Source: Ferrovibrio sp.
GTDB taxonomy: Bacteria > Pseudomonadota > Alphaproteobacteria > Ferrovibrionales > Ferrovibrionaceae
DNA length: 45,791 nt
Direction of reading: 5' to 3'
NCBI RefSeq assembly: GCF_019636075.1
Contig: NZ_JAHBYG010000036.1
Coordinates: forward strand, 1-45,791
Below are positions 36,528 to 45,791 of this stretch, one piece after another (position 1 is the stretch's first letter; each line of letters begins with the position of its first letter). The position numbers were made by a program, and so were the translations under genes. The notes beneath the pieces are model-generated. The model saw nothing but the letters and a program-made list of their open reading frames with translations, made no database searches and had not been told where the DNA came from.

Positions 36528-37454
36528 CTAGATTGTGGCCAGTGCCTTGCAGGTTTCCGCCAGGCAGAGATCGGCCTCGGGCATCAGGCCTACGAAATTC
36601 GGCCAGGCATGGGGCAGGCCATGCCATTCCTTGCACTGCACCATCACGCCGGCCTGACGCGCCTTGTCGGCCAGCGCCAGGGTATCGTCGCGCAGCAATT
36701 CGCTGTCGCTCACATGCAGGATCAACGGCGGCAGGCCATGCAGGTCGCCATGCAGAGGCGACAGGAAGGGATCGCTCATGGCCATTGCGCCGGCATAAAG
36801 CCGGGCAGCCAGCCGCACCTGCGCCGGCATGAACCAGGCGCAATGCTGAATATTCTCCCGATAGCTGGCGCCGCTCATGGCAAGATCGGCCCAGGGCGAA
36901 AACAACGCAGCCGCCGCAGGCATCGGCAGGGCCTTCTGTTTCAGCCGCAACAGCAGCGCCAGCGCCAATCCGCCACCGGCGGAATCGCCGGCCAGATAGA
37001 TGCGGTCGGCCCGCAGGGCATGCCGATGCAGCAGCCATTGCCAGGCTGCCTCGGCATCGTCCAGCGCCGCCGGAAACGGATGTTCGGGCGCCAGCCGGTA
37101 ATCCAATGCAAAAACCGGGATATTGAGGGTTTGGGCCAGCCGGGTGGTGAGGGCACGATGGCTGCGTGGCGCGCCGCAGATATAGCCGCCGCCATGCAGA
37201 TAAAGCAGCGCCCGGCCTCGTCTGGCAGGCTGGCGCGGATTTTCCGGCCACAGCCATTCGCCACGGGGGCTGTTGATGCGCTCCAGGCGCAGATTACGCG
37301 GAATGCCGGCGCGGGTGAGCGCCAGGGTGAGGCTGCGCAGCATCGGAATGTCGGCCGGTTGCAGGCGGCGCGGCTTGATCAGGCGGCGCAGGCCGCGTGC
37401 AATCAGCCGGGCCTGCAGGCTGGGCAATGCCGGGGCGGGTGAGACAGGTTTCAT
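36528..37454 (-). CDS. HSL-type alpha/beta hydrolase (esterase)
   Basis: 308-residue esterase of the hormone-sensitive-lipase family. The oxyanion motif HGGGY (LLYLHGGGYICGAP), nucleophile GDSAGG, Asp in HVSDSELLRDD and His in WHGLPHAWPNF form a complete active site. No signal peptide. The ATG at 37454 gives the usual family N-terminus; an in-frame ATG at 37541 would overlap the ribA start. It sits upstream of, and on the same strand as, the large patatin-like gene, so the two could be co-transcribed lipid/ester hydrolases. Confidence 0.88.
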   Translation of the reverse strand: MKPVSPAPALPSLQARLIARGLRRLIKPRRLQPADIPMLRSLTLALTRAGIPRNLRLERINSPRGEWLWPENPRQPARRGRALLYLHGGGYICGAPRSHRALTTRLAQTLNIPVFALDYRLAPEHPFPAALDDAEAAWQWLLHRHALRADRIYLAGDSAGGGLALALLLRLKQKALPMPAAAALFSPWADLAMSGASYRENIQHCAWFMPAQVRLAARLYAGAMAMSDPFLSPLHGDLHGLPPLILHVSDSELLRDDTLALADKARQAGVMVQCKEWHGLPHAWPNFVGLMPEADLCLAETCKALATI

Positions 37455-37539
37455 GCTGCCATAGTATCGCACCGGTAAGTTACAGGGCCATGTCTGGGGG
37501 CGGCTTGCGGTCGTTTGGCTGGCGGCGTAAACCCTTGCC

Positions 37540-38670
37540 ATGGCAAACGAAGCCGAGACCGTCTCGCTGCTGGTGGACCGTGCCGCGCATGAATTGCGCC
37601 GGGGCCGGGCCGTGCTGCTGCGCGCCGCCGATCAGGGCCAACTGGTGGATCGAGGCGTTCTGGTGGCCTCGGCGGAAACCTTGACCGAGCCTTTGCTGGC
37701 GCAATTGCGTGCCCTGGGCGATGAAAATGCGGCGCTGGCGATCACGGCGGGGCGTGGCGCCGTGCTGCATATCCCCTCTGCCGGGCATGACACGATTTTG
37801 CTGCCACTGGCCCGGTTGCCGGTGGCGGAGGCCGAACAGGCCGCCTTCATCCGCGATCTGGCCGATGCCAGCCGCGATCTCGGCAAGCCTTTGCGGGGGC
37901 CGTTCGAGGCGGTGAAGCGCGCCGCGCCGCCGGCCACGGCAGCGGCGGCCATCAAGCTGGCCAAGATTGCCTATCTGCTGCCGGCTGCCCTGCATGTGCC
38001 GGTGCGTGCCGATGCCCTGCTGCCGGAATTGCTGGTGACGCTGCCCACCGGCATGGCGATGGATTATGACCGTGCGGCCGCCGAAAGTCTGGTGCCGATC
38101 AGCCAGGCGCGGTTGCCGGTGGCCGATGCCGAAGATGCGCGGCTTTATGCCTTTCGCCCAGCCGATGGCGGGCCGGAGCATTTCGCCCTGGTGATCGGCC
38201 GGCCAGATCCGGCACAGCCGGTGCTGGCGCGGCTGCATTCGGAATGTTTCACCGGCGACCTGCTGGGCAGCATGCGCTGCGATTGCGGCGAACAATTGCG
38301 CGGCGCGGTGCGGGCGATCAACGAGGCCGGCGGCGGCGTGTTGCTTTATATGGCGCAGGAAGGCCGCGGCATCGGCCTGGTCAACAAGCTGCGCGCCTAT
38401 CAATTGCAGGATCAGGGTTTCGATACCATCGAGGCCAATCAGCGCATCGGTTTCGGCGCCGATGAACGCTGGTTCCTGCCGGCGGCGCGCATGCTGAAGC
38501 TGCTGGGCTTCGATGCGGTGCGGCTATTGACCAACAATCCCGAGAAGGTGACCGGCCTGGAAGCCGCCGGCATCCGCGTGGCCGAACGCGTGCCGCATAA
38601 ATTCCCGGCCAACAGCCATAACGAAGCCTATCTCGCCACCAAGAAGAAGCGTTCGGGGCATTACCTGTAG
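37540..38670 (+). CDS. ribA: GTP cyclohydrolase II with degenerate N-terminal domain
   Basis: Opens the GTP ring in the first committed step of riboflavin synthesis. The C-terminal half (about 185-376) has the zinc ligands Cys236, Cys247 and Cys249 (SECFTGDLLGSMRCDCG), the catalytic region AQEGRGIGL and LLTNNPEKVTGL. The N-terminal 180 residues occupy the place of DHBP synthase (RibB) in bifunctional enzymes but lack its acidic DDEDRENEGD active-site stretch, so this half is probably non-catalytic and may be structural. The start at 37540 lies 85 bases from the divergent esterase start. No FMN riboswitch was seen upstream. Confidence 0.92.
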   Translation: MANEAETVSLLVDRAAHELRRGRAVLLRAADQGQLVDRGVLVASAETLTEPLLAQLRALGDENAALAITAGRGAVLHIPSAGHDTILLPLARLPVAEAEQAAFIRDLADASRDLGKPLRGPFEAVKRAAPPATAAAAIKLAKIAYLLPAALHVPVRADALLPELLVTLPTGMAMDYDRAAAESLVPISQARLPVADAEDARLYAFRPADGGPEHFALVIGRPDPAQPVLARLHSECFTGDLLGSMRCDCGEQLRGAVRAINEAGGGVLLYMAQEGRGIGLVNKLRAYQLQDQGFDTIEANQRIGFGADERWFLPAARMLKLLGFDAVRLLTNNPEKVTGLEAAGIRVAERVPHKFPANSHNEAYLATKKKRSGHYL

Positions 38671-38676
38671 GCTGGT

Positions 38677-39327
38677 TCAATCCGGCAGATGCGGCCCCGG
38701 TTCGTCGATGGTGAGCACCAGGCGGCGTTGGCCCGGCTGCAACGGCGGCGAGCGATGCACGATGCCCCGCCGGCCATGATCGCCATCGCCTTTCAACAGC
38801 GCCGCCCAGCCGGTTTGCAGATGCTGTAACCGCGCCGGATCACGCAGCACGGCGGCATTCATGCCCTTGCCCAGCATGCTGCGGTCGGCGGCATCGTCGG
38901 GAATCCATTCCGTGCCTGGGCCGACATAGCTGCATAACAGGCGCAGATGCAGGCGGTCGGTATGGTAATACCGGCAGGCATTGGTTTGCACGCAGCGCAA
39001 ATCCACATGCAGGTGCTTGCCGCTGCCGGCCTTGCGCATGGCCTTGGTCAATTGCGCGATATCGGCGGCCATGGCCTGGCTGCCGATACCGGCGGGCCAA
39101 CCCGCCGCCGCGAAGGCATGCCGCGCGGCTGGCCCGGCATCCTGTTTCGCATCCAGCCAGAAACACACATCCTGTTCGGCCTGTTCCGCCATTGCCTGGG
39201 CAAAATGGCGCAGGCAAAGCGGCAGAAGGCGGCGCCAGACAGCGATATTCAAGGCGGGCCGGGCGATCAATGCCAATGCGGCGATATCATCGCCGATTGC
39301 CGCATGCTGCGGCTGCTGCGCGCTCAT
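38677..39327 (-). CDS. DUF1826 protein, zinc-associated
   Basis: 216-residue cytosolic protein of the DUF1826 family. The family core is [20 protein letters not shown] then PGTEW (about 118-141), with a His122-x-Asp124 pair that could bind metal, and [18 protein letters not shown] near the C-terminus. Its biochemical role is unknown; family members repeatedly occur beside COG0523 GTPases in Zur regulons. Here its ATG overlaps the upstream GTPase stop as ATGA, so it shares that gene's zinc control. It ends 6 bases from the convergent ribA stop. Confidence 0.85.
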   Translation of the reverse strand: MSAQQPQHAAIGDDIAALALIARPALNIAVWRRLLPLCLRHFAQAMAEQAEQDVCFWLDAKQDAGPAARHAFAAAGWPAGIGSQAMAADIAQLTKAMRKAGSGKHLHVDLRCVQTNACRYYHTDRLHLRLLCSYVGPGTEWIPDDAADRSMLGKGMNAAVLRDPARLQHLQTGWAALLKGDGDHGRRGIVHRSPPLQPGQRRLVLTIDEPGPHLPD

Positions 39328-40577
39328 GCCGCGTCCTGTGTCGGGTCATGCCCCACATTGGGATCATGCCAGAGCGGGAAGGGATCGTTGAACCGCTGCC
39401 ACGCTTTGCGACCCATGGCCATTTCGGCATCGGTGAGCAGGCAGGCATCGAAACCGCGCCGCAGCGCCGCTTCATCCATTGCGGCGCCGATCAGCACGAT
39501 TTCCTGCCGGCGATCGCCGAAATCCGGATGCCAGACCTGTTCCATGCCCTGGCGCCATTCGGGATGGTCTGGCCAATGCTCTTTCGGCACCGCCGCCCAC
39601 CACAGGCCGCCTTTTTCATGGCGCGATACCGCGCCGGCCTGCGACCAGGAACCCACATAAGCCATGCGGCTGGCCAGCCAGAAGAACCCTTTCGACCGCC
39701 ATACATTGGGCCATTCGCTACCCAGCCAGCGAAACAGGCGTTGCGGATGGAACGGCCGGCGCGAGCGATAGACAAAGCTGCGGATGCCGTATTCCTCGGT
39801 TTCCGGATTGTGGATGCCGAGTAGGGCTTGCTGCCATCCCGGCAGGCGTTGGGCGTTGCTTGCATCGAACAATCCCGTGCCCAACACCTGGCGCGGCGCC
39901 ACCTTGCCGAAAATGCTGCGGATGATGCGGGCATCGGGATTGAAGCGATGGATCAGACCTTCCAGAAAGCCGAGGTCGCTTTCCTGCACCAGATCGGTTT
40001 TGTTCAGCAGGATCACATCGGCGAATTCGATCTGTTCCAGCAGCAGGTCCACTACGGTGCGGTCATCCTCCGGCCCGGCCGCCGAGCCACGTTGTTTCAG
40101 AAAATCGCTGGACGCGTAATCGCGCACGAAATTATAGGCATCCACCACCGTCACCATGGTGTCTAGCTGCGCGATGTCCGCCAGGCTTGCGCCGGCTTCG
40201 TCGCGGAACTCGAAAGTAGCGGCCACAGGCATTGGCTCGGCAATACCTGTGCTTTCGATCAGCAGATAGTCGAACCGCCCGGCCTCGGCCAGGCGGCGCA
40301 CCTCGGCCAGCAGATCATCGCGCAAGGTGCAGCAGATGCAGCCATTGCTCATCTCCACCAGCTTCTCATCGGTGCGGCTCAGATCGGCGCCGCCATCGCG
40401 CACCAGCTGGGCATCGATATTCACCTCGCTCATATCGTTCACGATCACTGCCACCCGCATGCCCTCGCGGTTATGCAGCAGGTGGTTCAGCAAGCTGGTT
40501 TTGCCGGCGCCGAGAAAGCCGGACAGAACGGTGACTGGCAGGCGGTTTGGGGATACCGGCATCGATTGGGTTTGCAT
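39324..40577 (-). CDS. COG0523 (CobW/ZigA-type) zinc GTPase metallochaperone
   Basis: 417-residue G3E-family GTPase. P-loop [11 protein letters not shown] (20-30), the zinc-binding CxCC motif Cys80-x-Cys82-Cys83 ([11 protein letters not shown]) and NKTD (LLNKTDLV) are all present, followed by the CobW C-terminal domain ([16 protein letters not shown]). ZigA/ZagA-type relatives deliver scarce zinc to essential enzymes during zinc starvation. The Zur box 31 bases upstream of the ATG at 40577 supports that role over cobalamin synthesis. It is first gene of a two-gene operon with DUF1826. Confidence 0.92.
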   Translation of the reverse strand: MQTQSMPVSPNRLPVTVLSGFLGAGKTSLLNHLLHNREGMRVAVIVNDMSEVNIDAQLVRDGGADLSRTDEKLVEMSNGCICCTLRDDLLAEVRRLAEAGRFDYLLIESTGIAEPMPVAATFEFRDEAGASLADIAQLDTMVTVVDAYNFVRDYASSDFLKQRGSAAGPEDDRTVVDLLLEQIEFADVILLNKTDLVQESDLGFLEGLIHRFNPDARIIRSIFGKVAPRQVLGTGLFDASNAQRLPGWQQALLGIHNPETEEYGIRSFVYRSRRPFHPQRLFRWLGSEWPNVWRSKGFFWLASRMAYVGSWSQAGAVSRHEKGGLWWAAVPKEHWPDHPEWRQGMEQVWHPDFGDRRQEIVLIGAAMDEAALRRGFDACLLTDAEMAMGRKAWQRFNDPFPLWHDPNVGHDPTQDAA

Positions 40578-40607
40578 GGGGCCTCGGCTGACGGAAATCT
40601 GTATTTG

Positions 40608-40628
40608 ATATGTTATAATATAACATAT
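40608..40628. promoter_or_regulatory. Zur box of the COG0523-DUF1826 operon
   Basis: A perfect dyad with core TATGTTATA-A-TATAACATA plus one more matching A/T pair each side. It fits the proteobacterial Zur consensus (ATGTTATA-N-TATAACAT core). It overlaps a minus-strand promoter: TTGCCG (40642..40637), 17 bases, TTATAA (40619..40614). Zinc-loaded Zur would therefore block transcription. Confidence 0.88.
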
Positions 40629-40769
40629 TGAAGCTCGGCAATATGGGCCCGGCGATAACGACAAAGCTTATCGATTGAGGCAAAAAATGCCGGGCCAGGG
40701 GGCTGCCGGAATTGCCGTCGGAATATTGTAACTTGTTGAAATATAGCGATTTATGGCGATAAATCGAGT

Positions 40770-40785
40770 TGGCATCACGCTTGCT
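40770..40785 (+). promoter_or_regulatory. Sigma-54 (-24/-12) promoter
   Basis: TGGCATCACGCTTGCT matches TGGCAC-N5-TTGCT with a single mismatch; the invariant GG (40771-40772) and GC (40783-40784) have the required spacing. The expected start site near 40796 lies about 15 bases before the ATG at 40811, leaving room for the AGAGGA ribosome-binding site. The bound activator and its site are not identified. Confidence 0.75.
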
Positions 40786-40810
40786 TTAACCATGGGCGAA
40801 AGAGGAACCC

Positions 40811-41971
40811 ATGGTCACCAGCCTGATCGATACGCCCCTGCAGATGCCGACGATAACCGTGAAGCCCACGGATCGGCAGGCTGCGGCTGATCAGCCGGCA
40901 GCGGAGAAGCCGCGCCGGGGCCTGTTCGGGCCGGAGGGTTTCAGTTTTTCCGCCTTCCTCGACATCATCAACCCGCTGCAGCATATCCCGGTGGTTGGCA
41001 CGATCTATCGTGCGGTGACCGGAGACACGATCGAGAATGGATCGCGCATGCTTGGCGGCGCCCTGTTCGGTGGGCCGATCGGCTTCATCGTCTCGGCCAT
41101 CAACGGCATGATCGAGGAAAGCACCGGCAAGGATGTGGGCGATCATGTGCTCGCCATGGCCGGTATCGATTTCGGTGGCCAGAAGGCCACGTCTCCGGCA
41201 AAGACCGGCTTAGCAGAAGCTAATCCTGCGCAGAATGCGCCAACAAACACCAACGCGCAGAATGCGCCTCAAAGCCAAAACGGCTCCTCCCTTGAAGCAA
41301 TACTGGCCTCCGGCCGCGGCGGATTGGACGATATCGTCTGGAATGCGCCGCGTTTCGTGGCATCTGAGAAACAGATGCTTGCTGAAGCCGCTCAGCAGCC
41401 GCTGTCGCAGAACGCACAGCAGACCGAATTGCTGCGGGCGCGCGAAATTCCCATCGGTGCCTTGTCCGATCTGGCTCAGCGCGCCTGGGCCAATCCGGTC
41501 GCCTCCAATCATAATCCGGCCGCCACCCCGCCGATCCGCGCCACGCGCCTGGATCTGCCGCAAGCCAATGCCACGCCTGCACCGGTAACACCTGCACCAG
41601 TAACACCTGCACTGGCAACACCTGCACCGGCGGCGGCACAAGTTCAGGCGTCTGCTCAGGCGTCTTCTCAGGCGGCCGAGCCCGCCGCAAGCAATGACGG
41701 CCGCCAGTGGTTTCCGGCCTTCCCGCAACAGGGCGGCGTTGCTGTGCGCAGCGTTGGCGCCCAGCCGGTGGGTCCGCAGAATGCGGCCACGAAATCCGGC
41801 ACTGCACGTGGCGTCACGTATTCCCAGGCCGGTACCCAGGCTGGTGTGACGCAGGACGCGGCGAATAACGGCCAGGCCGATCTGGCCGAACGCGCCAATG
41901 CCGCTTACCAGAAATATCTGGATATGAAAGAGCGTCAGTCGCGCGAACGCGCCCTGGACAAAAGCTTTTAA
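40811..41971 (+). CDS. Uncharacterised protein with conserved glycine-rich N-terminal domain
   Basis: 386 residues, not matched to a named family with certainty. Residues about 44-118 form a compact conserved-looking domain: FSAFLDIINPLQHIPVVGTI, then a glycine-zipper-like hydrophobic stretch (GGALFGGPIGFIVSAING, 82-99) and EESTGKDVGDHVLAMAG. From memory, similar domains occur in uncharacterised alphaproteobacterial proteins. The remaining two thirds are Gln/Ala/Pro-rich and probably disordered, with PAPVT-type repeats (15-bp DNA period, about 41575-41635) and QASAQASSQ repeats. A short charged helix (YQKYLDMKERQSRERALDK) ends the protein. No signal peptide. AGAGGA precedes the ATG. Expression should depend on sigma-54, used in this class for nitrogen, flagellar or envelope functions. 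Confidence 0.75.
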   Translation: MVTSLIDTPLQMPTITVKPTDRQAAADQPAAEKPRRGLFGPEGFSFSAFLDIINPLQHIPVVGTIYRAVTGDTIENGSRMLGGALFGGPIGFIVSAINGMIEESTGKDVGDHVLAMAGIDFGGQKATSPAKTGLAEANPAQNAPTNTNAQNAPQSQNGSSLEAILASGRGGLDDIVWNAPRFVASEKQMLAEAAQQPLSQNAQQTELLRAREIPIGALSDLAQRAWANPVASNHNPAATPPIRATRLDLPQANATPAPVTPAPVTPALATPAPAAAQVQASAQASSQAAEPAASNDGRQWFPAFPQQGGVAVRSVGAQPVGPQNAATKSGTARGVTYSQAGTQAGVTQDAANNGQADLAERANAAYQKYLDMKERQSRERALDKSF

Positions 41972-41976
41972 GCTTT
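41961..41976. other. Palindrome enclosing the stop of the sigma-54-driven gene
   Basis: AAAGCT-TTTA-AGCTTT forms a 6-bp A+T-rich hairpin that includes the TAA stop (41969-41971). It lies 2 bases from the convergent RND stop. It is too weak to be an obvious terminator. Confidence 0.45.
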
Positions 41977-41977
41977 C

Positions 41978-44900
41978 CTATTCCGCCGGCTGATGCTTGG
42001 CCGGCGTTGCGTGCGGCTCATCATGCTCATCCGGCGCGCGCGGCAGAAAACGTTTCACGAAGCTGCCGAAATCATCCAGATAGGTGTAGATCACCGGCAC
42101 CACCAGCAAGGTGAGCAGCGTGGAACTGATCAAGCCGCCGATTACGGCATGCGCCATCGCCGAGCTTTGTTTGGCACCCTCGCCAAGCGCCAGGGCCAGC
42201 GGCACCATGCCGAAGATCATCGCTAAGGTGGTCATCACGATGGGGCGCAGGCGGATTTCGCCGGCTTCCTTCAGCGCGGCGGTGCGGTCGGCGCCATGGG
42301 CGCGCGCCTGGTTGGCGAAATCGATCAGCAGGATGGCGTTCTTGGTCACCAGACCCATCAGCATGATGAAGCCGATGGTGGAAAAGATGTTGAAGGTGGA
42401 GCCCCAGAAATACAGGCCCACCACCACACCGATCAGCGACAGCGGCAGCGAACTCATGATGGCGAAAGGCTGCAGGAAGCTGGCGAATTGCGAGGCCAGG
42501 ATCAGATAGATGAAAATGATCGCCAGCAGCAGCGCGCCGGCTGCATAAACCGCGCTCTCGTTCATGTCCTTTGAGGAACCGCCGAACCAGAAACGGTAGC
42601 CCGGTGGCAATTGCAGGGTTTTCAGCTTGGTTTCGATCTCGCGGCTTACCTCGCCCACCGGACGGCCGAAGGCGGAGGCTGAAAGCAGCACCTCGCGGCT
42701 CAGGTCGCGGCGATTGATCTGGTTGGATCCGGTGGCGGGCGCGATATCGGCTACCTGGGAGAGCGCCACCATGCGCGGCGAGCCATCGCTGTTGGCCTGG
42801 GTGGAGGCGACATAGACGCGGTCGAGATCGGGCAGGCCGGAACGGTCGGTGCGCGGCAGACGCACGAACACATCGTAATCCTCGCCATCCGGCGCCTTCC
42901 AGGTGCCGGCCTCGTCGCCGGCCAATAACGGGCGCAACGTGCTGGCCAACTGGTTGATGCCCACGCCGAGATCGGCGGCCAATTGGCGGTCGAGCGTGAG
43001 GGCCACGGTGGGTTTGTTGGCCTTCAGGCTGGATTCCAGGTCCACCACGCCAGGCACGGTGCGGATCAGTTTGAGGGCTTCCTGCGAGATGCGGTCCAGT
43101 TCTTCGATTTCGCGGCCTTGCAGGCTGATTTGGATGGTCTTGTTCAGGCCGCCGCCGATATTGGGCAAGCCGATATTCACATTGTCGATGCCTGCGATAT
43201 GGCTCAGTCGCTCGCGGATCGGCTGAGCCAGTTCCATCGGCGTGCGGGTGCGGTCCTTCAGGTCCACGAAGCGCACATACAGCGTGCCCACATTGCGCCG
43301 GGCCATCAGGCCGGCATTGGCGGTGGCATAGGTGTAGCGCACCTCCGGAAACTCTTTCAGGGCATCCTGCACCTGACGCAGCTTGGCTTCGGTATAATCC
43401 AGCGACGAGCCCGGCTGGGTGGTGACTTCCACCAGGATTTCCGATAGATCGGCATCGGGCACGAACTCGGTGCCGATGCGGGTGGCCAATGTGCAGGAAC
43501 CGCCGAAGCTGGCCAGCGCCACCACGATCACCAACCAGCGCCAGCGCAGGCTCCAGCCCAGCAGGCGGCTATAGACCCGACCGAGTTTTTCCATGCCGAT
43601 ATCCACCAGGCCGACCAGGCGGCCGATCGGCCCGCGCTTGGCATTGGGCTGGGAATCCGGATCGTGCCATACGCTGGATAGCATCGGATCGAGACTGAAG
43701 CTGACGAATAGCGAGATCAGCACCGCCACTACAACGGTGATGCCGAATTGCAGGAAGAATCGCCCGATGATCCCGCCCATGAAGGCCACCGGCAGAAATA
43801 CCGCCACGATGGAAAACGTGGTGGCCAGCACGGCCAGGCCGATTTCCTGAGTGCCTTCCATCGCGGCGCGGCGATGGCTTTTGCCCATGCCGACATGGCG
43901 GGTGATATTTTCGCGCACCACGATGGCGTCGTCGATCAGGATGCCGATGGCCAGCGACAGCGCCATCAGCGTAAGTTTGTTGAGCGTGAAGCCGGCGGCA
44001 TAGACGGCGGCCAATGTGCCGATCACGGCAATCGGCAGGGTAAGGCCGGTAATCACCGTGCTGCGCCACGAATTCAGGAACAGGAACACGATCACCACGG
44101 TGAGGATGCCGCCCTCGATCAGGGTGCGGCGCACGCCATCCACCGAAACCTGGATGCCGCGCGAGGTATCCTTCACGAATTCCAGCTTGATATCCGGCGG
44201 CAGGCTGGCCTGCACTTCCTTCACCAGAACCTTCAGGTTGTTGATCACCTCGATGGTGTTGGCGCCCTGAACCTTCAGGAAGTCGATGGCCAGCATGCGT
44301 TCGCCATCCAGCATGGCTATCGAGCTGTCTTCCTCCTCGCCATCCTCCACCCGGGCGATATCGCCCAGGGTAACCGAGGCGCCGCCACGGCGCGCCACGA
44401 TCAATTCGGCGAATTTGCGCGGATCCTGCACCCGGCCCTCGATCTGCACCACGAATTCCTGTGCCGAGCGGGTGAGGGTACCCACCGGAATCTGCTGGTT
44501 CTCGGCCTTCAAGGCGTTCATCAGCTGATCCATGCCGATGCCTTGCGCCAGCATCTTTTCCGGATCTGGATACACATTGATGCGGCGCTTCACGCCGCCC
44601 ACGATATAGGCTTGGCCCACGCCACGGGCGATCTGCAGGCGCTTGAGGATCACCTGGTCGGTCAGCGTGCTGAGGTCGCGCAGATTGCGTATGTCGGACC
44701 GCACCGCCAGCGAGGCGATCGGCTGGTTGTCGGGGCTGAAGCGGCTGATTTCAGGGTCTTCGATCTCGCGGCGGAAACGCGGGGTAACCTGGGCGATCTT
44801 CTCGCGCACATCCTGCACGGCGCGCACCGGGTCCACGGTCAATTCGAATTCGATGATCACGCTTGAGCGGCCTTCCAGCGAGCGTGAAGTGAGCGCGCGC

Positions 44901-45130
44901 AGGCCGGAGATGGTGTTGACGGCTTCTTCGATCGGGCGGGTAACTTCGCTTTCCACCGATTCGGGTGTGGCGCCGGGATAGCTGGTATTCACCAGCACGA
45001 TAGGGAATTCCACATCGGGAAACTGGTCCACGCTCAGCTTGGCGTAGGAAAACAGGCCGACAACCAGCAGCGACAGCATCATCATGCTGGCGAAAACCGG
45101 ATTATTGATGGAAACGCGGGTAAGCCACAT
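41978..45130 (-). CDS. RND-family efflux permease, HAE1 type
   Basis: 1050-residue inner-membrane proton-driven pump subunit. The N-terminus [20 protein letters not shown] starts transmembrane helix 1; twelve helices flank two large periplasmic loops (about 35-335 and 560-870). The proton-relay Asp pair is in [15 protein letters not shown], and [20 protein letters not shown] is the matching motif in the second half. The HAE1 branch exports hydrophobic or amphiphilic compounds, including drugs; heavy-metal pumps differ in these motifs. GGGAGG precedes the ATG. The adaptor gene lies 21 bases upstream on the same strand. No outer-membrane TolC-type gene is in the window. Confidence 0.95.
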   Translation of the reverse strand: MWLTRVSINNPVFASMMMLSLLVVGLFSYAKLSVDQFPDVEFPIVLVNTSYPGATPESVESEVTRPIEEAVNTISGLRALTSRSLEGRSSVIIEFELTVDPVRAVQDVREKIAQVTPRFRREIEDPEISRFSPDNQPIASLAVRSDIRNLRDLSTLTDQVILKRLQIARGVGQAYIVGGVKRRINVYPDPEKMLAQGIGMDQLMNALKAENQQIPVGTLTRSAQEFVVQIEGRVQDPRKFAELIVARRGGASVTLGDIARVEDGEEEDSSIAMLDGERMLAIDFLKVQGANTIEVINNLKVLVKEVQASLPPDIKLEFVKDTSRGIQVSVDGVRRTLIEGGILTVVIVFLFLNSWRSTVITGLTLPIAVIGTLAAVYAAGFTLNKLTLMALSLAIGILIDDAIVVRENITRHVGMGKSHRRAAMEGTQEIGLAVLATTFSIVAVFLPVAFMGGIIGRFFLQFGITVVVAVLISLFVSFSLDPMLSSVWHDPDSQPNAKRGPIGRLVGLVDIGMEKLGRVYSRLLGWSLRWRWLVIVVALASFGGSCTLATRIGTEFVPDADLSEILVEVTTQPGSSLDYTEAKLRQVQDALKEFPEVRYTYATANAGLMARRNVGTLYVRFVDLKDRTRTPMELAQPIRERLSHIAGIDNVNIGLPNIGGGLNKTIQISLQGREIEELDRISQEALKLIRTVPGVVDLESSLKANKPTVALTLDRQLAADLGVGINQLASTLRPLLAGDEAGTWKAPDGEDYDVFVRLPRTDRSGLPDLDRVYVASTQANSDGSPRMVALSQVADIAPATGSNQINRRDLSREVLLSASAFGRPVGEVSREIETKLKTLQLPPGYRFWFGGSSKDMNESAVYAAGALLLAIIFIYLILASQFASFLQPFAIMSSLPLSLIGVVVGLYFWGSTFNIFSTIGFIMLMGLVTKNAILLIDFANQARAHGADRTAALKEAGEIRLRPIVMTTLAMIFGMVPLALALGEGAKQSSAMAHAVIGGLISSTLLTLLVVPVIYTYLDDFGSFVKRFLPRAPDEHDEPHATPAKHQPAE

Positions 45131-45151
45131 GGCGCGTGCCTCCCGGGCCGA

Positions 45152-45791
45152 TCAGCGGCCGGCCACGCGGGCCGGCGTGCCGTCGCTCAAGCGCAGGCCG
45201 GGCGTGGCCACCACGGTTTCGCCATCGCGCAGGCCTTGCAGGATTTCCACCTTGCCCTGGATGGTTTCGGTCAAGCCCGGAGTAACGGCGCGGCGCTCAA
45301 TCTTTTCAAGCGTGCCGCCATTCTGGACCAGCACGAAAACATGCGGGCCCTTGGCGTCTGTCCGCAAGGCTTCGTAAGGCACGGCCACGGCATGGCGGGC
45401 CTCGGCCAGGATCGCCTCACCGCTGCCGAACATGCCGCCGCGCAGGCTGAAATCGGGATTGGCCAGGCGGATATAGACCGGGATGGAGCGCGAGCCGCTT
45501 TGCACCGTGGGATTGATGCGTTCGATCCGCCCCTGGAATTCGCGCTCGCCGAAGCCTTCCACGCGCAGCGACACTTTCTGGCCCAGTTTCAGACGCGGCA
45601 CATCGCGGGCCGGCACCAGGGCTTCCATTTCCATGATGCCGAGATCGGCAATGGCAAACAGCCGGCCATCCACCGGCGCGCGTTCGCCGGGATTCACCAT
45701 ACGGTCGGCAATCACGCCATCGATCGGCGCTACAACCACCGCATCGCTCAGCGCCTTGCGTGCCATGATCACCTGTTGCTCATAGGCCGAA
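45152..45791 (-). CDS. RND efflux periplasmic adaptor (MFP), C-terminal part
   Basis: The frame is open to the right edge, so the N-terminus (signal peptide and first hairpin arm) is missing; 212 residues are visible. RKALSDAVVVAPIDGVIADR is the returning lipoyl half-motif, followed by the beta-barrel region (VSLRVEGFGEREFQGRIERI) and the membrane-proximal domain ending VATPGLRLSDGTPARVAGR. It links the RND permease to an outer-membrane channel. It is first in a two-gene unit with the pump. Confidence 0.93.
   Translation of the reverse strand, partial: SAYEQQVIMARKALSDAVVVAPIDGVIADRMVNPGERAPVDGRLFAIADLGIMEMEALVPARDVPRLKLGQKVSLRVEGFGEREFQGRIERINPTVQSGSRSIPVYIRLANPDFSLRGGMFGSGEAILAEARHAVAVPYEALRTDAKGPHVFVLVQNGGTLEKIERRAVTPGLTETIQGKVEILQGLRDGETVVATPGLRLSDGTPARVAGR

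Overview
The window is about 63% G+C, densely packed, and almost entirely chromosomal housekeeping sequence from an alphaproteobacterium. The evidence is gene order: ubiG facing lysC-ptsP, then ispG-hisS-prfA-prmC-DUF4167; pyrF-trpF-trpB-trpA-accD with folC beyond; and parvulin-argJ-mutT. The histidyl-tRNA synthetase keeps a canonical motif 2, and a DUF4167 protein and an NDUFAF5-type methyltransferase are present. Together these suggest a free-living, Rhodospirillales-like lineage. That placement is inference; no rRNA or tRNA gene is present to fix it.

Layout. 1-597: the 5' part of an unidentified gene, then a very A+T-rich promoter stretch and a REP-like palindrome. 598-11556: ubiG (-), then lysC, ptsP, rodZ-like, ispG, hisS, prfA, prmC and a DUF4167 gene (all +), ending in a strong intrinsic terminator that wraps the stop codon. 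11707-15786: a secreted alpha/beta hydrolase (-), trxA (+, clear promoter and terminator), folC (-) and an AraC/GyrI-type regulator (+) whose 3' end is tandemly repeated. 15803-20169: accD, trpA, trpB, trpF and pyrF (all -). 20269-20848: a brnT/brnA toxin-antitoxin pair. 20942-21967: a secreted polysaccharide deacetylase.

21964-28008 is a sugar-acid catabolic island. A 2-keto-3-deoxygluconate-type kinase (-) diverges from a GntR regulator, an EamA permease, an IlvD/Edd sugar-acid dehydratase and a UxaA-type altronate dehydratase. Both dehydratase families make 2-keto-3-deoxy sugar acids, which the kinase would phosphorylate. No aldolase is in the window.

28086-37454 holds two patatin-like hydrolases, an NDUFAF5-like methyltransferase, a TetR/glyoxalase divergent pair around a perfect 17-bp palindrome, mutT-argJ-parvulin and an HSL-type esterase. 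37540-45791 holds a GTP cyclohydrolase II with a degenerate N-terminal half, a COG0523 GTPase-DUF1826 zinc operon behind a near-perfect Zur box, an uncharacterised gene behind a near-consensus sigma-54 promoter, and an HAE1-type RND pump with its partial adaptor.

The least explained observations are: (i) stop codons that repeatedly lie in the loop or stem of 3' hairpins, two of which are tandemly repeated 2.7 times; (ii) the sigma-54-driven gene of unknown function at 40811; (iii) an AraC-type gene inserted between accD and folC; and (iv) an NDUFAF5-like protein lacking the usual S-adenosylmethionine glycine motif. No CRISPR array, insertion sequence, prophage or RNA gene was recognised.
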